Positions 36,201-51,200 of a stretch of DNA of 64,000 nt are shown piece by piece. Below the pieces are notes generated by a model. The model saw nothing but the letters and a program-made list of their open reading frames with translations, was not told the origin of the DNA and made no database searches. The first letter of the stretch is position 1; every line of letters starts with the position of its first letter. The position numbers and the translations under genes were made by a program. Source of the stretch: Tubulanus polymorphus (Eukaryota > Nemertea > Palaeonemertea > Tubulaniformes > Tubulanidae); the NCBI RefSeq assembly GCF_964204645.1, contig NC_134029.1:24508450-24572449 (forward strand), given 5' to 3'.

Positions 36201-39200
36201 AACTACTAACCTCCCCCTTGCTTCAAACTACTAACCTCCCTCTTGCTCTAAACTACTAACCTCCCTCTTGCTCTAAACTACTAACCTCCCTCTTGCTCCA
36301 AACTACTAACCTCCCTCTTGCTCTAAACTACTAACCTCCCTCTAACTCTAAACTACTAACCTCCCTCTTGCTCTAAACTACTAACCTCCCTCTTGCTCTA
36401 AACTACTAACCTCCCTCTAACTCTAAACTACTAACCTCCCTCTTGCTCCAAACTACTAACCTCCCTCTTGCTCTAAACTACTAACCTCCCTCTTGCTCTA
36501 AACTACTAACCTCCCTCTTGCTCCAAACTACTAACCTCCCTCTTGCTCTAAACTACTAACCTCCCTCTAACTCTAAACTACTAACCTCCCTCTTGCTCTA
36601 AACTACTAACCTCCCTCTTGCTCTAAACTACTAACCTCCCTCTTGCTCTAAACTACTAACCTCCCTCTAACTCTAAACTACTAACCTCCCTCTAACTCTA
36701 AACTACTAACCTCCCTCTAACTCTAAACTACTAACCTCCCTCTTGCTCTAAACTACTAACCTCCCCCTTGCTCTAAACTACTAACCTCCCTCTTGCTCTA
36801 AACTACTAACCTCCCTCTTGCTCCAAACTACTAACCTCCCTCTTGCTCTAAACTACTAACCTCCCTCTAACTCTAAACTACTAACCTCCCTCTTGCTCCA
36901 AACTACTAACCTCCCTCTTGCTCCAAACTACTAACCTCCCTCTTGCTCTAAACTACTAACCTCCCTCTTGCTCCAAACTACTAACCTCCCTCTTGCTCCA
37001 AACTACTAACCTCCCTCTTGCTCTAAACTACTAACCTCCCTCTTGCTCTAAACTACTAACCTCCCCCTTGCTCTAAACTACTAACCTCCCTCTAACTCTA
37101 AACTACTAACCTCCCTCTTGCTCTAAACTACTAACCTCCCTCTTGCTCTAAACTACTAACCTCCCCCTTGCTCTAAACTACTAACCTCCCTCTTGCTCCA
37201 AACTACTAACCTCCCTCTTGCTCTAAACTACTAACCTCCCCCTTGCTCTAAACTACTAACCTCCCTCTTGCTCTAAACTACTAACCTCCCTCTTGCTCTA
37301 AACTACTAACCTCCCTCTTGCTCCAAACTACTAACCTCCCTCTTGCTCTAAACTACTAACCTCCCCCTTGCTCCAAACTACTAACCTCCCTCTTGCTCTA
37401 AACTACTAACCTCCCTCTTGCTCTAAACTACTAACCTCCCTCTTGCTCCAAACTACTAACCTCCCTCTTGCTCTAAACTACTAACCTCCCTCTTGCTCTA
37501 AACTACTAACCTCCCTCTTGCTCCAAACTACTAACCTCCCTCTTGCTCTAAACTACTAACCTCCCTCTTGCTCCAAACTACTAACCTCCCTCTTGCTCTA
37601 AACTACTAACCTCCCTCTTGCTCCAAACTACTAACCTCCCTCTTGCTCCAAACTACTAACCTCCCTCTTGCTCTAAACTACTAACCTCCCTCTTGCTCTA
37701 AACTACTAACCTCCCTCTTGCTCTAAACTACTAACCTCCCTCTTGCTCTAAACTACTAACCTCCCTCTTGCTCCAAACTACTAACCTCCCTCTTGCTCCA
37801 AACTACTAACCTCCCTCTTGCTCCAAACTACTAACCTCCCTCTTGCTCTAAACTACTAACCTCCCTCTTGCTCTAAACTACTAACCTCCCTCTTGCTCTA
37901 AACTACTAACCTCCCTCTTGCTCCAAACTACTAACCTCCCTCTTGCTCTAAACTGCTAACCTCCCTCTTGCTCCAAACTACTAACCTCCCTCTTGCTCCA
38001 AACTACTAACCTCCCTCTTGCTCCAAACTACTAACCTCCCTCTTGCTCTAAACTACTAACCTCCCTCTAACTCTAAACTACTAACCTCCCTCTTGCTCCA
38101 AACTACTAACCTCCCTCTTGCTCTAAACTACTAACCTCCCTCTTGCTCTAAACTACTAACCTCCCTCTAACTCTAAACTACTAACCTCCCTCTTGCTCCA
38201 AACTACTAACCTCCCTCTTGCTCTAAACTACTAACCTCCCTCTTGCTCTAAACTACTAACCTCCCCTCAACTCTCAACAATAACAAACTCCCTCTACACT
38301 ACCCCACCCCTCAACTCTAACCCACTACCACGCCTTACTTACTATCACAGTATTTCAAGTGTTTTTCGGTCATATCGAATTGTAACGGAGCTGAATTAGG
38401 AGCAGCACCAGCGCCAGCAGCTGCAGAGTCTTTACTACCAAACTTCATCATTCCAACTCCACCGCGACCTTGAACTACGATCGTATCAATAATCGTTAAA
38501 TTATTCCTGAAATAGAAATTATCGCTTATAAAGCATGCCCCCTGGTGGTAGTTCGGCACACTACGAGGGAAGATGACGAACCTGACGATGATAAGAGTCG
38601 TTCTTGACGATGGATCTTTCGGTTGAAATCCGATTTTAACGTTTAATTTACTTCCAGGATCGAGCATCGCCGAAATACTGTTGTGATGTGGTTTTACTCC
38701 GAGAGTATTCTCGATCAGTTTCTGATATCCGATCACCGGTTTATTCTTCTGAAATAACGAGACCCGCAAAATATCATAGTATCGCCCTCTACTGGTCGCA
38801 GTAAACACTGATCTTTATATCGCCCCCTACTGGTGGCAGTTAACACTACTTACCTGATCATACATTTCAGATCCTTGTAAAGTAAATATTTCATCATCTT
38901 CAGTTTCGATAAAATCTGTTGTATCTTTCGGTAACCTTAAAAAAAGAATATAAGTTTAAAACTTGCCACGAGATTTCAGGTTTAAAACTTCAGCGTTGAG
39001 TAACTTACTTCAATTGTGTCATATCTAGAATAGTATGAGGACTTGGATAACTGGATAGTGGTAATACTTGTATCAGAACGGGAATATCACCAGGATTCTC
39101 TATTACAAACTCTGATACCTAAAAAATAAACAAGCATCTACATAATTAAAATACTTAGTTTAAGAGGATTCTTCAGTTATAATTTTGAATAAATTCTATT

Positions 39201-42200
39201 TCAAAACGATAGTGGGTTTTATATATGACATTAGAAATGTCGAAATTAAAGTGATCTATTCTAGACCCATGCCTGCCTGCCCCCTAGTGGATGCCTCTCG
39301 CCTGCCCCCTAGTGGATACCTCTCGTACCCTCCTAGTTGATTCCTCTCGCCCACCCCCTAGTGGATTCCTCTCGTACTCCCCTAGTGGATTCCTCTCACA
39401 CTCCCCAAGTGGATTCCTCTCACACTCCCCAAGTGGATTCATCTCACATTTCAAATCTACCACTTACCGATGTATTTCCTATCTGTGTGAGTGGAAACTT
39501 AAGTCGAGATGTTTTTCTAATAAGTGGCGGCCAGTGTAAATGCGCGTGGGCCGGAAATAAAAAACCTCGCACTTGATTTGTATCTAGTTGTATCGTAACG
39601 TTTATTCTGAAATAACAAACAACCAAATAATTCTATAACATTTCTTCTTTTTCGATTAAATTTTGGATCTGATTTGAATACAGTCAAACCCGCTTAATCC
39701 GATCGGCTAAATCCGGACCAGCTTAATCCAAAACTGCTTAATCGGGATTGGCTTAATCGGGATTGGCTTAATCCGGATTGCCTTAATCCGATCGGCTTAA
39801 TTCAGATTTTGGTCTAATCCGGACAATATTTCCGGTCCATTCGATCATTAATATTCAGGAAGATAATTTTCAATCAGGATTTCCGAAAAACCGCATGAAT
39901 TTTGTCGCATACAAAATGATCAGAATTAAGCGGATTCAACTGTATTATGTTCTGTAGCGCGGTCTGCGGAAATCGCGAACCCGGTCTGGATTAGATAGGA
40001 GGGGAGGGGGGTGAAAACCTGTAAACCAATACAGTTTTATTGAGCATCTGTTTCCCACCAGAAATAAAACATGCATTTACAATCAAACTCGTCGCTTCAG
40101 TCATCACTATTTCTTAATCCCAATTTGTGTTTGAAATTCACTTGACTAAATGAAAGTCACCATTTGGATAAGAGTCGAGACATTACTGAAATTATTTCCA
40201 AGTCTCAATTCGTATTTGTAATTCCATAAATTATCAGTTTGATGAGTGATGAATGTAATAATGATTGTCTTAAATCTGATGACTTAAAGCAGCGAGTTTA
40301 ACTGTATCTATATACAGCATATATCATCATCATCATCATCACCAGAAACTCTTACCCTAAATAATACTCAGAATCAGTTCTGCAAAAAATACGCTCATTT
40401 TTACTCTAAAATCATTTCAATTATGTTCACATAAATTCGAGCGATTCAGACTCAGTCACAGCGTGTAGTTGTGAAGTGAAGTGAATTGTAACTTACGTAG
40501 ATTTTTCCCTAGCTCCGAGCACCTGCCATTTCTGTTGAAATCTCGTATACCAATACTGATCTGTGTCGGCTACATCTTTATCTAACGTTAATCCTAATAA
40601 CCATTGATGTCCACCTGTCAATCAAAATACATTTCATTCACATCCATTCAATTACAGGTTGTACTTTACTATTCCCTTACTATGAATGTCACAGGAATGA
40701 CTACATATTATTTCGTTTTCAACACAAATAGCAGTTTCATTGCAAATAAACTAGAAACAAATCTGATTTGGAGTATAATTTTGATGTTTTTAGAGTAATT
40801 GAACAGTTTAGAAAGTAGTAACTAGTAATAAAGCTTGAAAATCGTTAAGATAAAATTAATATTGAGATATTAAAGTGGATATAAAATTATAATTGAAATT
40901 AATTAAAAGGTAAGTATTAAGGTGACGTATAAAAGCACTGTTTAAAGTGGTACGAAGGTAATACTCACCTGGTGTATAAGTAGGTAAACCCACATAACAT
41001 TCATCATGACATTCTCTACGAGCATCAAAATATATTTCTCCTATCTGTAAATAGAAATATTCAGTTTCTCAGTTTAACTGTGAAAACACAGATCTAACCA
41101 TCATTAAAAATAATTGTGTGAAATATAGATGTACTTACGACTGTATCTTGCTGCGGTTCTAGATAGACAGGTACGCGCTCTGGTGGCCGATAGTAAAATC
41201 GAGTATCGTTCGGTTGGAAAGTTAATTCTCGAACTTCCATCAGATTCTCAAACGAACTATGAATTCGTAGAACCTTATGCGCTATTTTTCCCTGGAAAAA
41301 AATAAAATTAATTAAAGGTTTTTTTTCGAAAACTTTGTTGAGTTGACAAGTTAAAACCAGTGGTCTAACCCTACTTCACGCATTCATTCTGAAATAAGGC
41401 CGATATCTACGGGTTTGGTTTCAATGCATTCCCTATCAAGTTGATACGTGGAATTTATGTCTTAATTCACGGAGGGCAGGATGAGGGGAGGCGAAAAATG
41501 TCCTTCACAAACAAGACAACGTCCATGTGAACAGGACAAAACATGCCTGTCAAAAAACAGAGTGGCCACTTTTATTTGACTTGTTCCCTGAAGATTACCT
41601 GACATGTACATAGTTTTCCCAGACTCAATCTGCTAAGAATCTAATCAATTAACAGTAAAATACGTAAAATATAAAAGGAAACTGTTTGATTTTACGGGCA
41701 ATCTAGCTGTCTCAACATATTCCCCATTTTCAGCATTTTTCCAAAATTCCCCGACAATCCGCTGATATCCAGGTAAGTGGCGCCACCCTGAACAATGTCG
41801 GTACAAATGAAGACGGATACTCACAGGGTAAACATTATCGAATACGATGATTTCTGGGTTTGCGTTTAAACTTCCTTCAGCCGTTCGTAGAGTCATTGGA
41901 ATGTAAACGTTTTCATATTGTGTAACGATGATGATTTCAGCTACGAATGTGCCTTCCCAGTCGGGAGCCATTAGATTTACACTAAATACAGCGTAATGAA
42001 ACGGCTTTATTATCAGCTGAAACATAAAACGCACAAACGTATAACAACCCAACCTTACTCATATATTCACTCATTTTCACTGCTATTAATAAAACTTACA
42101 GGATTGATATCTATTTCTGATTTATTATGTAATTGTGTTAGCGTAGTTCCATTTCCTTTCTCTACTCCTAACAGTTCCACTAAAGTATTCTCCATATTCG

Positions 42201-45200
42201 CTCCAAATTCTGATATCACAATCTACAAGTAATCGTTTCAATTAAAGGTTTACAAAGCTGCCAACCTCTGAGAAGTACTCTGATCAGCAAAGAATTGATA
42301 TTTTTTCAGTAACATTTCATTGAAATATGAATGAAAATGTTCAAATCAATCGGTAATCAACAGTAAGACCCTCAGTATTATCTTTCATATTTCTGTATAC
42401 ATCAAACAATTCTAATCAGTATTTCTCTTCATAAAAGAAACAAATACTGAAAATCAGGAACCGTTGGCAACTGGTCGATTTATCACAAAGTTTGAATAGT
42501 TAAATTCACTGTTTGGGTTCCCGGCAGGTACGGTGGGACCCCTCCCCGCCCCCCGGAGTATGATTTACTGTTTGGGTTCCCGGCAGGTACGGTGGGACCT
42601 CCCCCCTCCCCCCGGAGTATGATTTACTGTTTGGGTTCCCGGCAGGTACGGTGGGACCTCCCCCCTCCCCCCTCCCCGCCCCCCGGAGTATGATTTACTG
42701 TTTGGGTTCCCGGCAGGTACGGTGGGACCTCCCCCCTCCCCCCGGAGTGTGATTTACTGTTTGGGTTCCCGGCAGGTACGGTGGGACCTCCCCCCTCCCC
42801 CCGGAGTGTGATTTACTGTTTGGGTTCCCGGCAGGTACGGTGGGACCTCCCCCCTCCCCCCGGAGTATGATTTACTGTTTGGGTTCCCGGCAGGTACGGT
42901 GGGACCCCTCCCCCTCCCCCCGGAGTATGATTTACTGTTTGGGTTCCCGGCAGGTACGGTGGGACCCCCCCTCCCCTCCCCCCGGAGTATGATTTACTGT
43001 TTGGGTTCCCGGCAGGTACGGTGGGACCCCCCCCCCCTCCCCCTCCCCCCGGAGTATGATTTACTGTTTGGGTTCCCGGCAGGTACGGTGGGACCCCTCC
43101 CCCTCCCCCCGGAGTATGATTTACTGTTTGGGTTCCCGGCAGGTACGGTGGGACCCCTCCCCCCTCCCCCCGGAGTATGATTCACTGTTTGGGTTCCCGG
43201 CAGGTACGGTGGGACCCCTCCCCGCCCCCCGGAGTATGATTTACTGTTTGGGTTCCCGGCAGGTACGGTGGGACCCCTCCCCCTCCCCTCCCCCCGGAGT
43301 GTGATTTATACTTACATCAACCGGGTTATCATTGCGTAAAGTAAACGTCATACTTCGTTTCTCTTCGACTCCCATCGTCCCGAAATCTAACTGACCTTTA
43401 TAGATTTCCGGACGATGATGAACGACTTTTAACTGTCCGTTATAAACGAATATCGGGATATGAAATACGGAGGCGTTCGTCGATAAACGTAACATGAACG
43501 TAAAATGGAGATCTGTAACGTTAGGTTTAAATGTCACCCATAACGACGAATTCGTCTCTCGTGATTTAATTATCATCGGACGCGAGAAATTCATTATCTG
43601 TTACAAAAAAAAAAGAAAATATATTTAAAAACACGATCAAATTATATACAGTGGATATCATTTCTCAAAATGTTTGCAATTATTCAACTTTACTTCATGT
43701 GAGGACGACCCATCCCTGCACCCTGCTGGAATCCATTTGTTGCCTTGTAGAGAAAAATAACTGGCTCTGTGTGATCCAGGGTAAGCCCCCCCCCCCCCGA
43801 TCTACTGTAGATCAAAGGTAAGTAAGCAGTCTGTGTGATCCAGGGTAAGCCCCCCCCCCCCCCCCCCCGATCTACTGTAGATCGAAGGTAAGTATGCAGT
43901 CTACTCTATCATAGTAATGATAAATTGGTTATAAGAACTTGTGAGGAAAATTGTTTGCGTGATTGTGTATATCAATGAGTAGTACTGCAATTAGTCTATA
44001 GATGGCAGCACTATGTACAGGTGGACTGGACACCTTGAATATCACTGGTCACCTGACCTAGAACTGGTTCTGTGGGTGGCTTTTGTCACTGGTCAGCTGA
44101 CCTAGGGTTAGGGTTAAGTGCCAGTCATTGGGATCTGTGATGTCACTGGTCAGCTGACCTAGGGTTAGGGTTAAGTGCCAGTCATTGGGATCTGTGATGT
44201 CACTGGTCACCTGACCTAGGGTTAGGGTTATATGCCAGTCATTGGGACCTGTGATGTCACTGGTCACCTGACCTAGGGTTAGGGTTATATGCCAGTCATT
44301 GGGACCTGTGATGTCACTGGTCACCTGACCTAGGGTTAGGGTTATATGCCAGTCATTGGGACCTGTCACTGGTCACCTGACCTAGGGTAGGGATATATGC
44401 CAGTCATTGGGATCTGTGGTGTCTAGGGTTATCATTGGCTGACCTGGGGCTAGTGTCAAGGCTGTCAAACTATAAACAGGAAATAGATCCAGGGAGAAAA
44501 CAATTACTGATGAAAGGAAGATATTTTTCAGGTCCCGTATTTAATTGATTAATGAGGATTCATATGTGATTAGTGTTGAGTTTGTTGAGACAATGAGAGG
44601 AATATATAAACAGTGACAGTAGTGAGAAAGAGCCGACCTATCTCATATAAACTTAAGAAGTGAGATATTTCAACCCTAATTTAAAAATACTTAGCTGATA
44701 ACAGAAAGAAGACTGCGTGCTTACTACAGAACAGATTTCCCCAGATTTTTCATGCGATAAAATGTCAGAAATTTTCCTACTCGATTATCATAAATTTTTT
44801 GGTGATAAAAACTTACAGAAAAATAATTGCTGACGTCTGGCGGTAACGTGATATTATAAACAACCAGTGAGAAATTGAATGTATTCGTTAGCGGGATACA
44901 ACGAGTTACATTCGTTAAAGTTTTACCGGAATAAAACTTGGTATTATTCGAATCATAAACAAGAGACCTGGAAATATATACAATAATTACAATCATTAGT
45001 TTGAGATGAGGACGGAATGGGGAGTGGGAGGGGGAGAGAGGGGGGGATTCTTACCCGTGTAAAACTGTAGCTCTAAATGGAACGATTAATTTTGCCTCTT
45101 CATTTTTAGTCTTGATGATTATATCTCCTCTCCATTGGTGCGCGTGCAAAGCTTTGGCAGCTGAAATAAATCGAACAAATATTCCACTGAAAACTGACAG

Positions 45201-48200
45201 AAATTCATCATTTATTATTTGTGGATATTTCGTACTGATTCCCGGACGAGATGTCGCTCATTTATCAACATGAACTTCATAACGAGCATTCGTTGTATGC
45301 AACCCTGGATTATAGAATATTTTACCAAATGACGTAAGATTGCCTGACAGCATTGACTAATTCAAAATAAATCTACGAACACGGCTGTTTTGCAAGTAGC
45401 GTCTGAGCATGGCCAAAAGCATGGCCATAACATGGAAGGATGCTTCACATTTCTATATCACAGTTAGCATTAGATGTGAGGGCTAGGATTAAGCTGAAAT
45501 TCTGTCAGTTTGAGCAGAGATTCTCTCTGTTTGAGCTGAGATTCTCTCTGTTTGAGCCGAGATTCTCTCTGTTTGAGCCGAGATTCTCTAGGTTTGAGTC
45601 GAGATTCTCTCTCTGAGCTGAGATTCTCTCTGTTTGAGCTGAGATTCTCTCTGTTTGAGCTGAGATTCTCTAGGTTTGAGCCGAGATTCTCTCTGTTTGA
45701 GCTGAGATTCTCTAGGTTTGAGCCGAGATTCTCTCTGTTTGAGCTGAGATTCTCTCTGTTTGAGCCGAGATTCTCTCTGTTTGAGCCGAGATTCTCTCTG
45801 AGCTGAGATTCTCTCTGAGCTGAGATTCTCTCTGTTTGAGCTGAGATTCTCAGTTTGAGCAGAGATTCTCTCAATTTATACCTGTTAATGTAACTAGTGC
45901 TACTGGTGTACGCCGTAAAACGCCTGGTAATAACTTCACCGGTCTAAAATCCACTGTAACAGCTGGGTTACTCTCATTTACTGATACACTCTACAATTAG
46001 AATTACGTAAAATTATAATACATTTTCACTAATCCGGTGTTTATAGATAATCGTGATCAAACGAGTCTATGTTGAAACGATAATCAGGACGGCCATTTTC
46101 CGCCCATTTACAAAATTCCCTGAGTTTTCACAGATTTTTTTTCTAGATTTATCTGATTCCCCGAGTTTTCCAGGTTTCCAAGGTCAGTGGCCACCGTGAT
46201 AATTATCCCACACAATACAGAAATGATAAACCGAGTTTAAACGTCGAAATGTTTCCTAAACTTACCGTTATATGAATCGGTTTCGTGCCGGAATTGATGA
46301 GATTTAATCGTAACGCTTTCGGTCCGTCCAACGTACGTAGAATATCAAAATCTAACACATCTACCGGTGAATATATACCTGGAACTAAATACAACAAATA
46401 ACTATACACTTACTGCAGCAGACAGGGAGGGAGGGGGGTTGTTACACGGGGTTCTATGATTGAGACTTCAGAGAATCCCTAGGGTTAGGGTTCAAAGTTC
46501 AACAGTTTTCAGATAAGTTTGAATCTTAGTTAATCGCTGCCAGCTATGAATATATACTTGTACCTCCGGTTCTGTCACCAGTGACACTACAAATATATAT
46601 ATTCATACCTGACTTATTTACAGTTAGATATTTGCTCTCAGCCACACGGGAATGACACAGTTCCTGATTGGCTGAACAAATTCAGCATCATTCTCATTGG
46701 TCATTTCAAGCAAAGGCTGACTATGAAACAACTCCACTGCCAATGTACGAATATATTTGTAGTGACAATTGGGGGCGCCACCACCCAATCAAGCTGGCGG
46801 TGAATGTGTAAATCGTGATGAGGGTGGATTGTGGAACCGGTATATTACCTGATGATACTTCCACTTCGACAGGTAGAACAAGTGTTTCTGTCGGATCGTC
46901 AGTTTTATTAGTTTTTATACGTATGAACGCTGTATGATTATTCGCATTCCTTCCGACGAAACTTGCTTTCATCACAGTTTTAGTTTCATACGGAGGAATC
47001 TCCTAAAAAACAACAATACACGTGACGTGTCTGAGGCTTGATGAAGAAAACGGCGTCTGGCTCAAATCTCAAACTTACCCATAACTTTTTAGGAGCTTCT
47101 TTTTCACCCGAAGGTAATTCTAAATGTAGGTCACCTCCACTAGAGTACATTTCAACCACCTACGCACAAACACAGGATTATATAATGAGAATTCTTAATC
47201 TAAATGTGACATGGATGAACTCAGAAACAAGACCTCAAATCAGCGAATTTTACAATGAATATACCTCAAATTGAGGGGAGAATATCCCTCAAATTGAGGG
47301 GAGAATATACCTCAAATTAAGGGGAGAATATACCTCAAATTGAGGGGAGAATATACCTCAAATTAAAGGGAGAATATACCTCAAATTGAGGGGAGAATAT
47401 ACCTGACAATGAGGGGAGAATGATTTGTAACTGGGTATCCTGTGAGGTCAGTAGGTTTATTATTATTTACCTGTAACGAGGTTCCATGTGGATTGTGCAT
47501 GTTTATTAGTGGCGAGAAACTACTATTTAATGGAACTTTAGCTCCTAAAAACGGCTGTAACCGGTATGGGTTCGGAGTACCGATACCAAACACCTGCAAA
47601 ATACAAATAAACAAACACTATCAGTATCACTCTATTCAACACCTTCAATTCACATTAGCGGCGGCCAGTTACGCAGTCATGGTTTATATTCAAACCCAGT
47701 CTAAGATGATTAAAATCAAATTAACAATTTAAGATCAGTTTTAAGATTAAAAATCACTTTAGGATTGCGCTATCGGGGCCAGAACCAGAAATAAGTCTTT
47801 GAAACGGTTTATCGAAATAAAAATCAAACATTTGGGATGACTAGTTCAATAATTTTCAGATATGGCTCCCTAAACATCGAGTTTAAATTTCATTAAAAAT
47901 GAACTGATTTTCACAATGAATAACCCAGTGTTTTGTAGCGCCATCTGGCGGTGCGTGCCGGTACTGAATTGCAGTAAAGCGACTATTTTACCTGATATCT
48001 AAAAGTGCCTTGTGATGTATGAATATACAATGTATTTTCTACATTGCCGACTTGACGCGCTAGAAATACCACATCAAACGATGTATTAGCACCTGGTGGT
48101 ACGATCTACAATTAAAACACAAACAAACACTTTCATTATTATAACGCTTTCAAATAATTCTGCTGATTCAAAATTTATAACGGAAACATTTTCTTTTTTT

Positions 48201-51200
48201 TTACAATAAACATCATCTCGAGTAGATTATCAATACATATATAACATGCCTGGGAACCATGAATGAGTTCTCAGTAATTCTATTATCTTTATATTAGTTC
48301 ATGGAAACGACGTGTTGAATAAAGAGAGATAGGGGGGAAATAATAGTAATTTATTAAAACTTCCTGGTTCGTTTAAATACAGTGTGTGCAGCACGCGGTG
48401 CTACGGGTAAACTGTATCGGATAACGCGGTGCTACGGGTAAACTGTATCGGATAATCTATTGAAATCACTTCCTAAATGTTTTGAATACATGAATATCAT
48501 AAATTATCATCATCTGTGTTTTTTAAAATGAATTTAATGCACGTGAATTTCACACTATTCGTCTCTATCAAACACCAGTCACGTACGGATCAAAATTTAC
48601 ACCATGTTTTTTTTTTTTATTTGCGAGTGTGTGATAGATCAGAGATCAACGTGTCATCTGCGGAGACTGCACTTAGTAAATTGAATTGGAAAAACAAAAT
48701 TGACACTAAAAATAGCGGAGACTTCAGTAATGTGATGATTTAACCCCTTAAACTACGAACGTCGTAGAATTGTGGCGAGCCGGAGTCGCGGAATCCGGGT
48801 CAAATAATTAAAACAATTTAAATTAAAACAAAAGCGCTTTCTTTTGATCGGGCCTTATTTATTACAACTCCGAGATGAAAATAACTAGAAATACTATTTC
48901 TTAATTCCGACTACCATCGGAATGAGCCATGACCTGGCGCCACCATCCGGTCAACCACGCGAACTGGTGAACGTTACGCCATATTTCATAGAAAATCAGA
49001 ACTAAGTTTGTCTCATGTGCGTACATAGACTTAAATATTTAGTACATTGAATTGGAAATACAAATTTGGGATTCGAAAATAGGGATGACTTCAGTAAAGT
49101 GAGACGACTCATCCAAATGTTTGATGATATGTATCAATGATTTTAAGGGGCATCGCGAGTAACGTTTCAATCCATACCTTATCTTGGAAGAATGAACAGT
49201 GAAAATGCACCGTGCTTCCCGATATTGACAATAGGTGGAGACTGTTCTCTGTATCTGTATTTATTAATAGAACCTGCTCCATTTTAGGCATTCCGACCGC
49301 CCTGAAACAAAATCAAGACTCTAAGAGATATCCGAGATAGACTTATATTCGCTATATCGAATCTATCTTAAAGATTGAAATAAAATTCTGATAAATCAAT
49401 TTAGGAAGCAATACTCACTGTTGATGGAAGTCTAGTAAAGGTGGTTGAAATTTTATAGGATTTGACAGTGAATTTCCATCATACTGGTTACTGAAAAATA
49501 TCATTAACAAGAAAATTAACTTGAAAGTTTATTGAAGCCTTGAAAAATAACGTATATTACTTAATATCGTCGACTATGGATAATGTATTATAGATTATAA
49601 GGATCAATAATTCGAATATATCGATATTTGAATGGAATTGATATACTGATGACGTAGTGCACATACTCTCAAAAACAATCATCAAAATTTATCAAAATCA
49701 AAATAACACTAATCAAATATATCTAGTTAGAAAAAAAAACCGCCAAAATTCACAATTGTAATAGTTATTTTGAGACATCAGTATTGATGACTTAATGCAC
49801 ATTAAATAATACATCAATGTATATATGATAAACATTACTGTAACGGTTTTTACAGGTTTTTACAGGCGTCAAAATTGAGACAAGACGATGAACAGGAACC
49901 AGACACACAGCCACGTGTTAGAACCTTACTACATTATCACCTTTATAGAGTAATGTATAATCAATTGATATCTATTCGCGATAGGAAACAGAGAGAGAGA
50001 GAGAGAGATGGGAGGGAGTAGGGTGGAGACTGGTAGAGCTATTAGTGGACATCTATATAAACTACTGACATAACAGTCTTAACAATCAGTATCAAACTAT
50101 CAGTGTAACACATCACATCACATCATAGCTGTGAGGGGGAGAATCTACCTCTCAATGAGGGGAGAATAAACCTCAAACTGAGGGGAGAATATACCTCAAA
50201 CTGAGGGTAGAATATACCTCACAATGAGGGGAGAATATACCTCAAACTGAGGGGAGAATATACCTCACAATGAGGGGAGAATATACCTCACAATGAGGGG
50301 AGAATATACCTCATACTGAGGGGAGAATCACACAGCTCTTGAGGAGACAGCGAACTAGCTGGAGGCGAATTCCAACATTGCTCCAATCATGGAATTAAAA
50401 CGTCCATGCTCAAATACAGTCACTCTTGACATTGACTGTAAAATCATGATTACGATATGTATAAGTGTATATGATACTGATAATGATTTATTTTTAATGT
50501 CTATTGAAATGATAGCCGATTGTAGCTGAATTCAAAAACTACCACATTCAGAAAATTCAAATAGAATCCGAAATATCATATTTCAGATCTGATAATATCA
50601 TATTCCTCAGATGCGAGTGATTAATAATTTGTCAGGTAGATGAATAGTGAAGTGGCCAGCAGCCGCAGCAGCAGCAGCAGCAGCAGCAGGCAGGGTACGT
50701 GTCATGTATGGAAGCCTCGTTTTGTTACCGCAGCAAAGGTTTTACATCAGTATTGAGATGAGCTTGCTGTTACTATGGAAACATTAGTAGACTATTGACT
50801 AGTGTACGCAGAGACCAGAGAGAGAGAGACCAAGGAGAGACTGGGGAATGAGAAAGACCAACGAGACGGGAAAAAGACCAGAGAAAGAAGACAAAGAGAG
50901 AGAGACCAGAGAGAGAGAATCTTTGTTCCACATTGCTCAGAATTTGACTCAAAAGACAGTGGAAGTGGACAAATTTGTCAAACCAGATCCAAGATTCACA
51001 GTAAGATACTGGGATTCAGAACTGACAATACTGTGGAACTGGATCCAAGATTCACAGTAAGATACTGGGATTCAGAACTGACAATACTGTGGAACTGGAT
51101 CCAAGATTCGCAGTGAGATACTGGGATTCATAACTGACAATACTGTGGAACTGGATCCAAGATTCACAGTGAGATACTGGGATTCAGAACTGACAATACT

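Noticed and set aside
35803-38270. CRISPR-like array
   Set aside because: There are no unique spacers; units are contiguous 25-mers in an intron of an animal gene.
50802-51116. 104-codon plus-strand frame starting in the GAGA tract
   Set aside because: It runs from a purine repeat into the 57-bp minisatellite with no coding signal, inside an intron of TMEM131.
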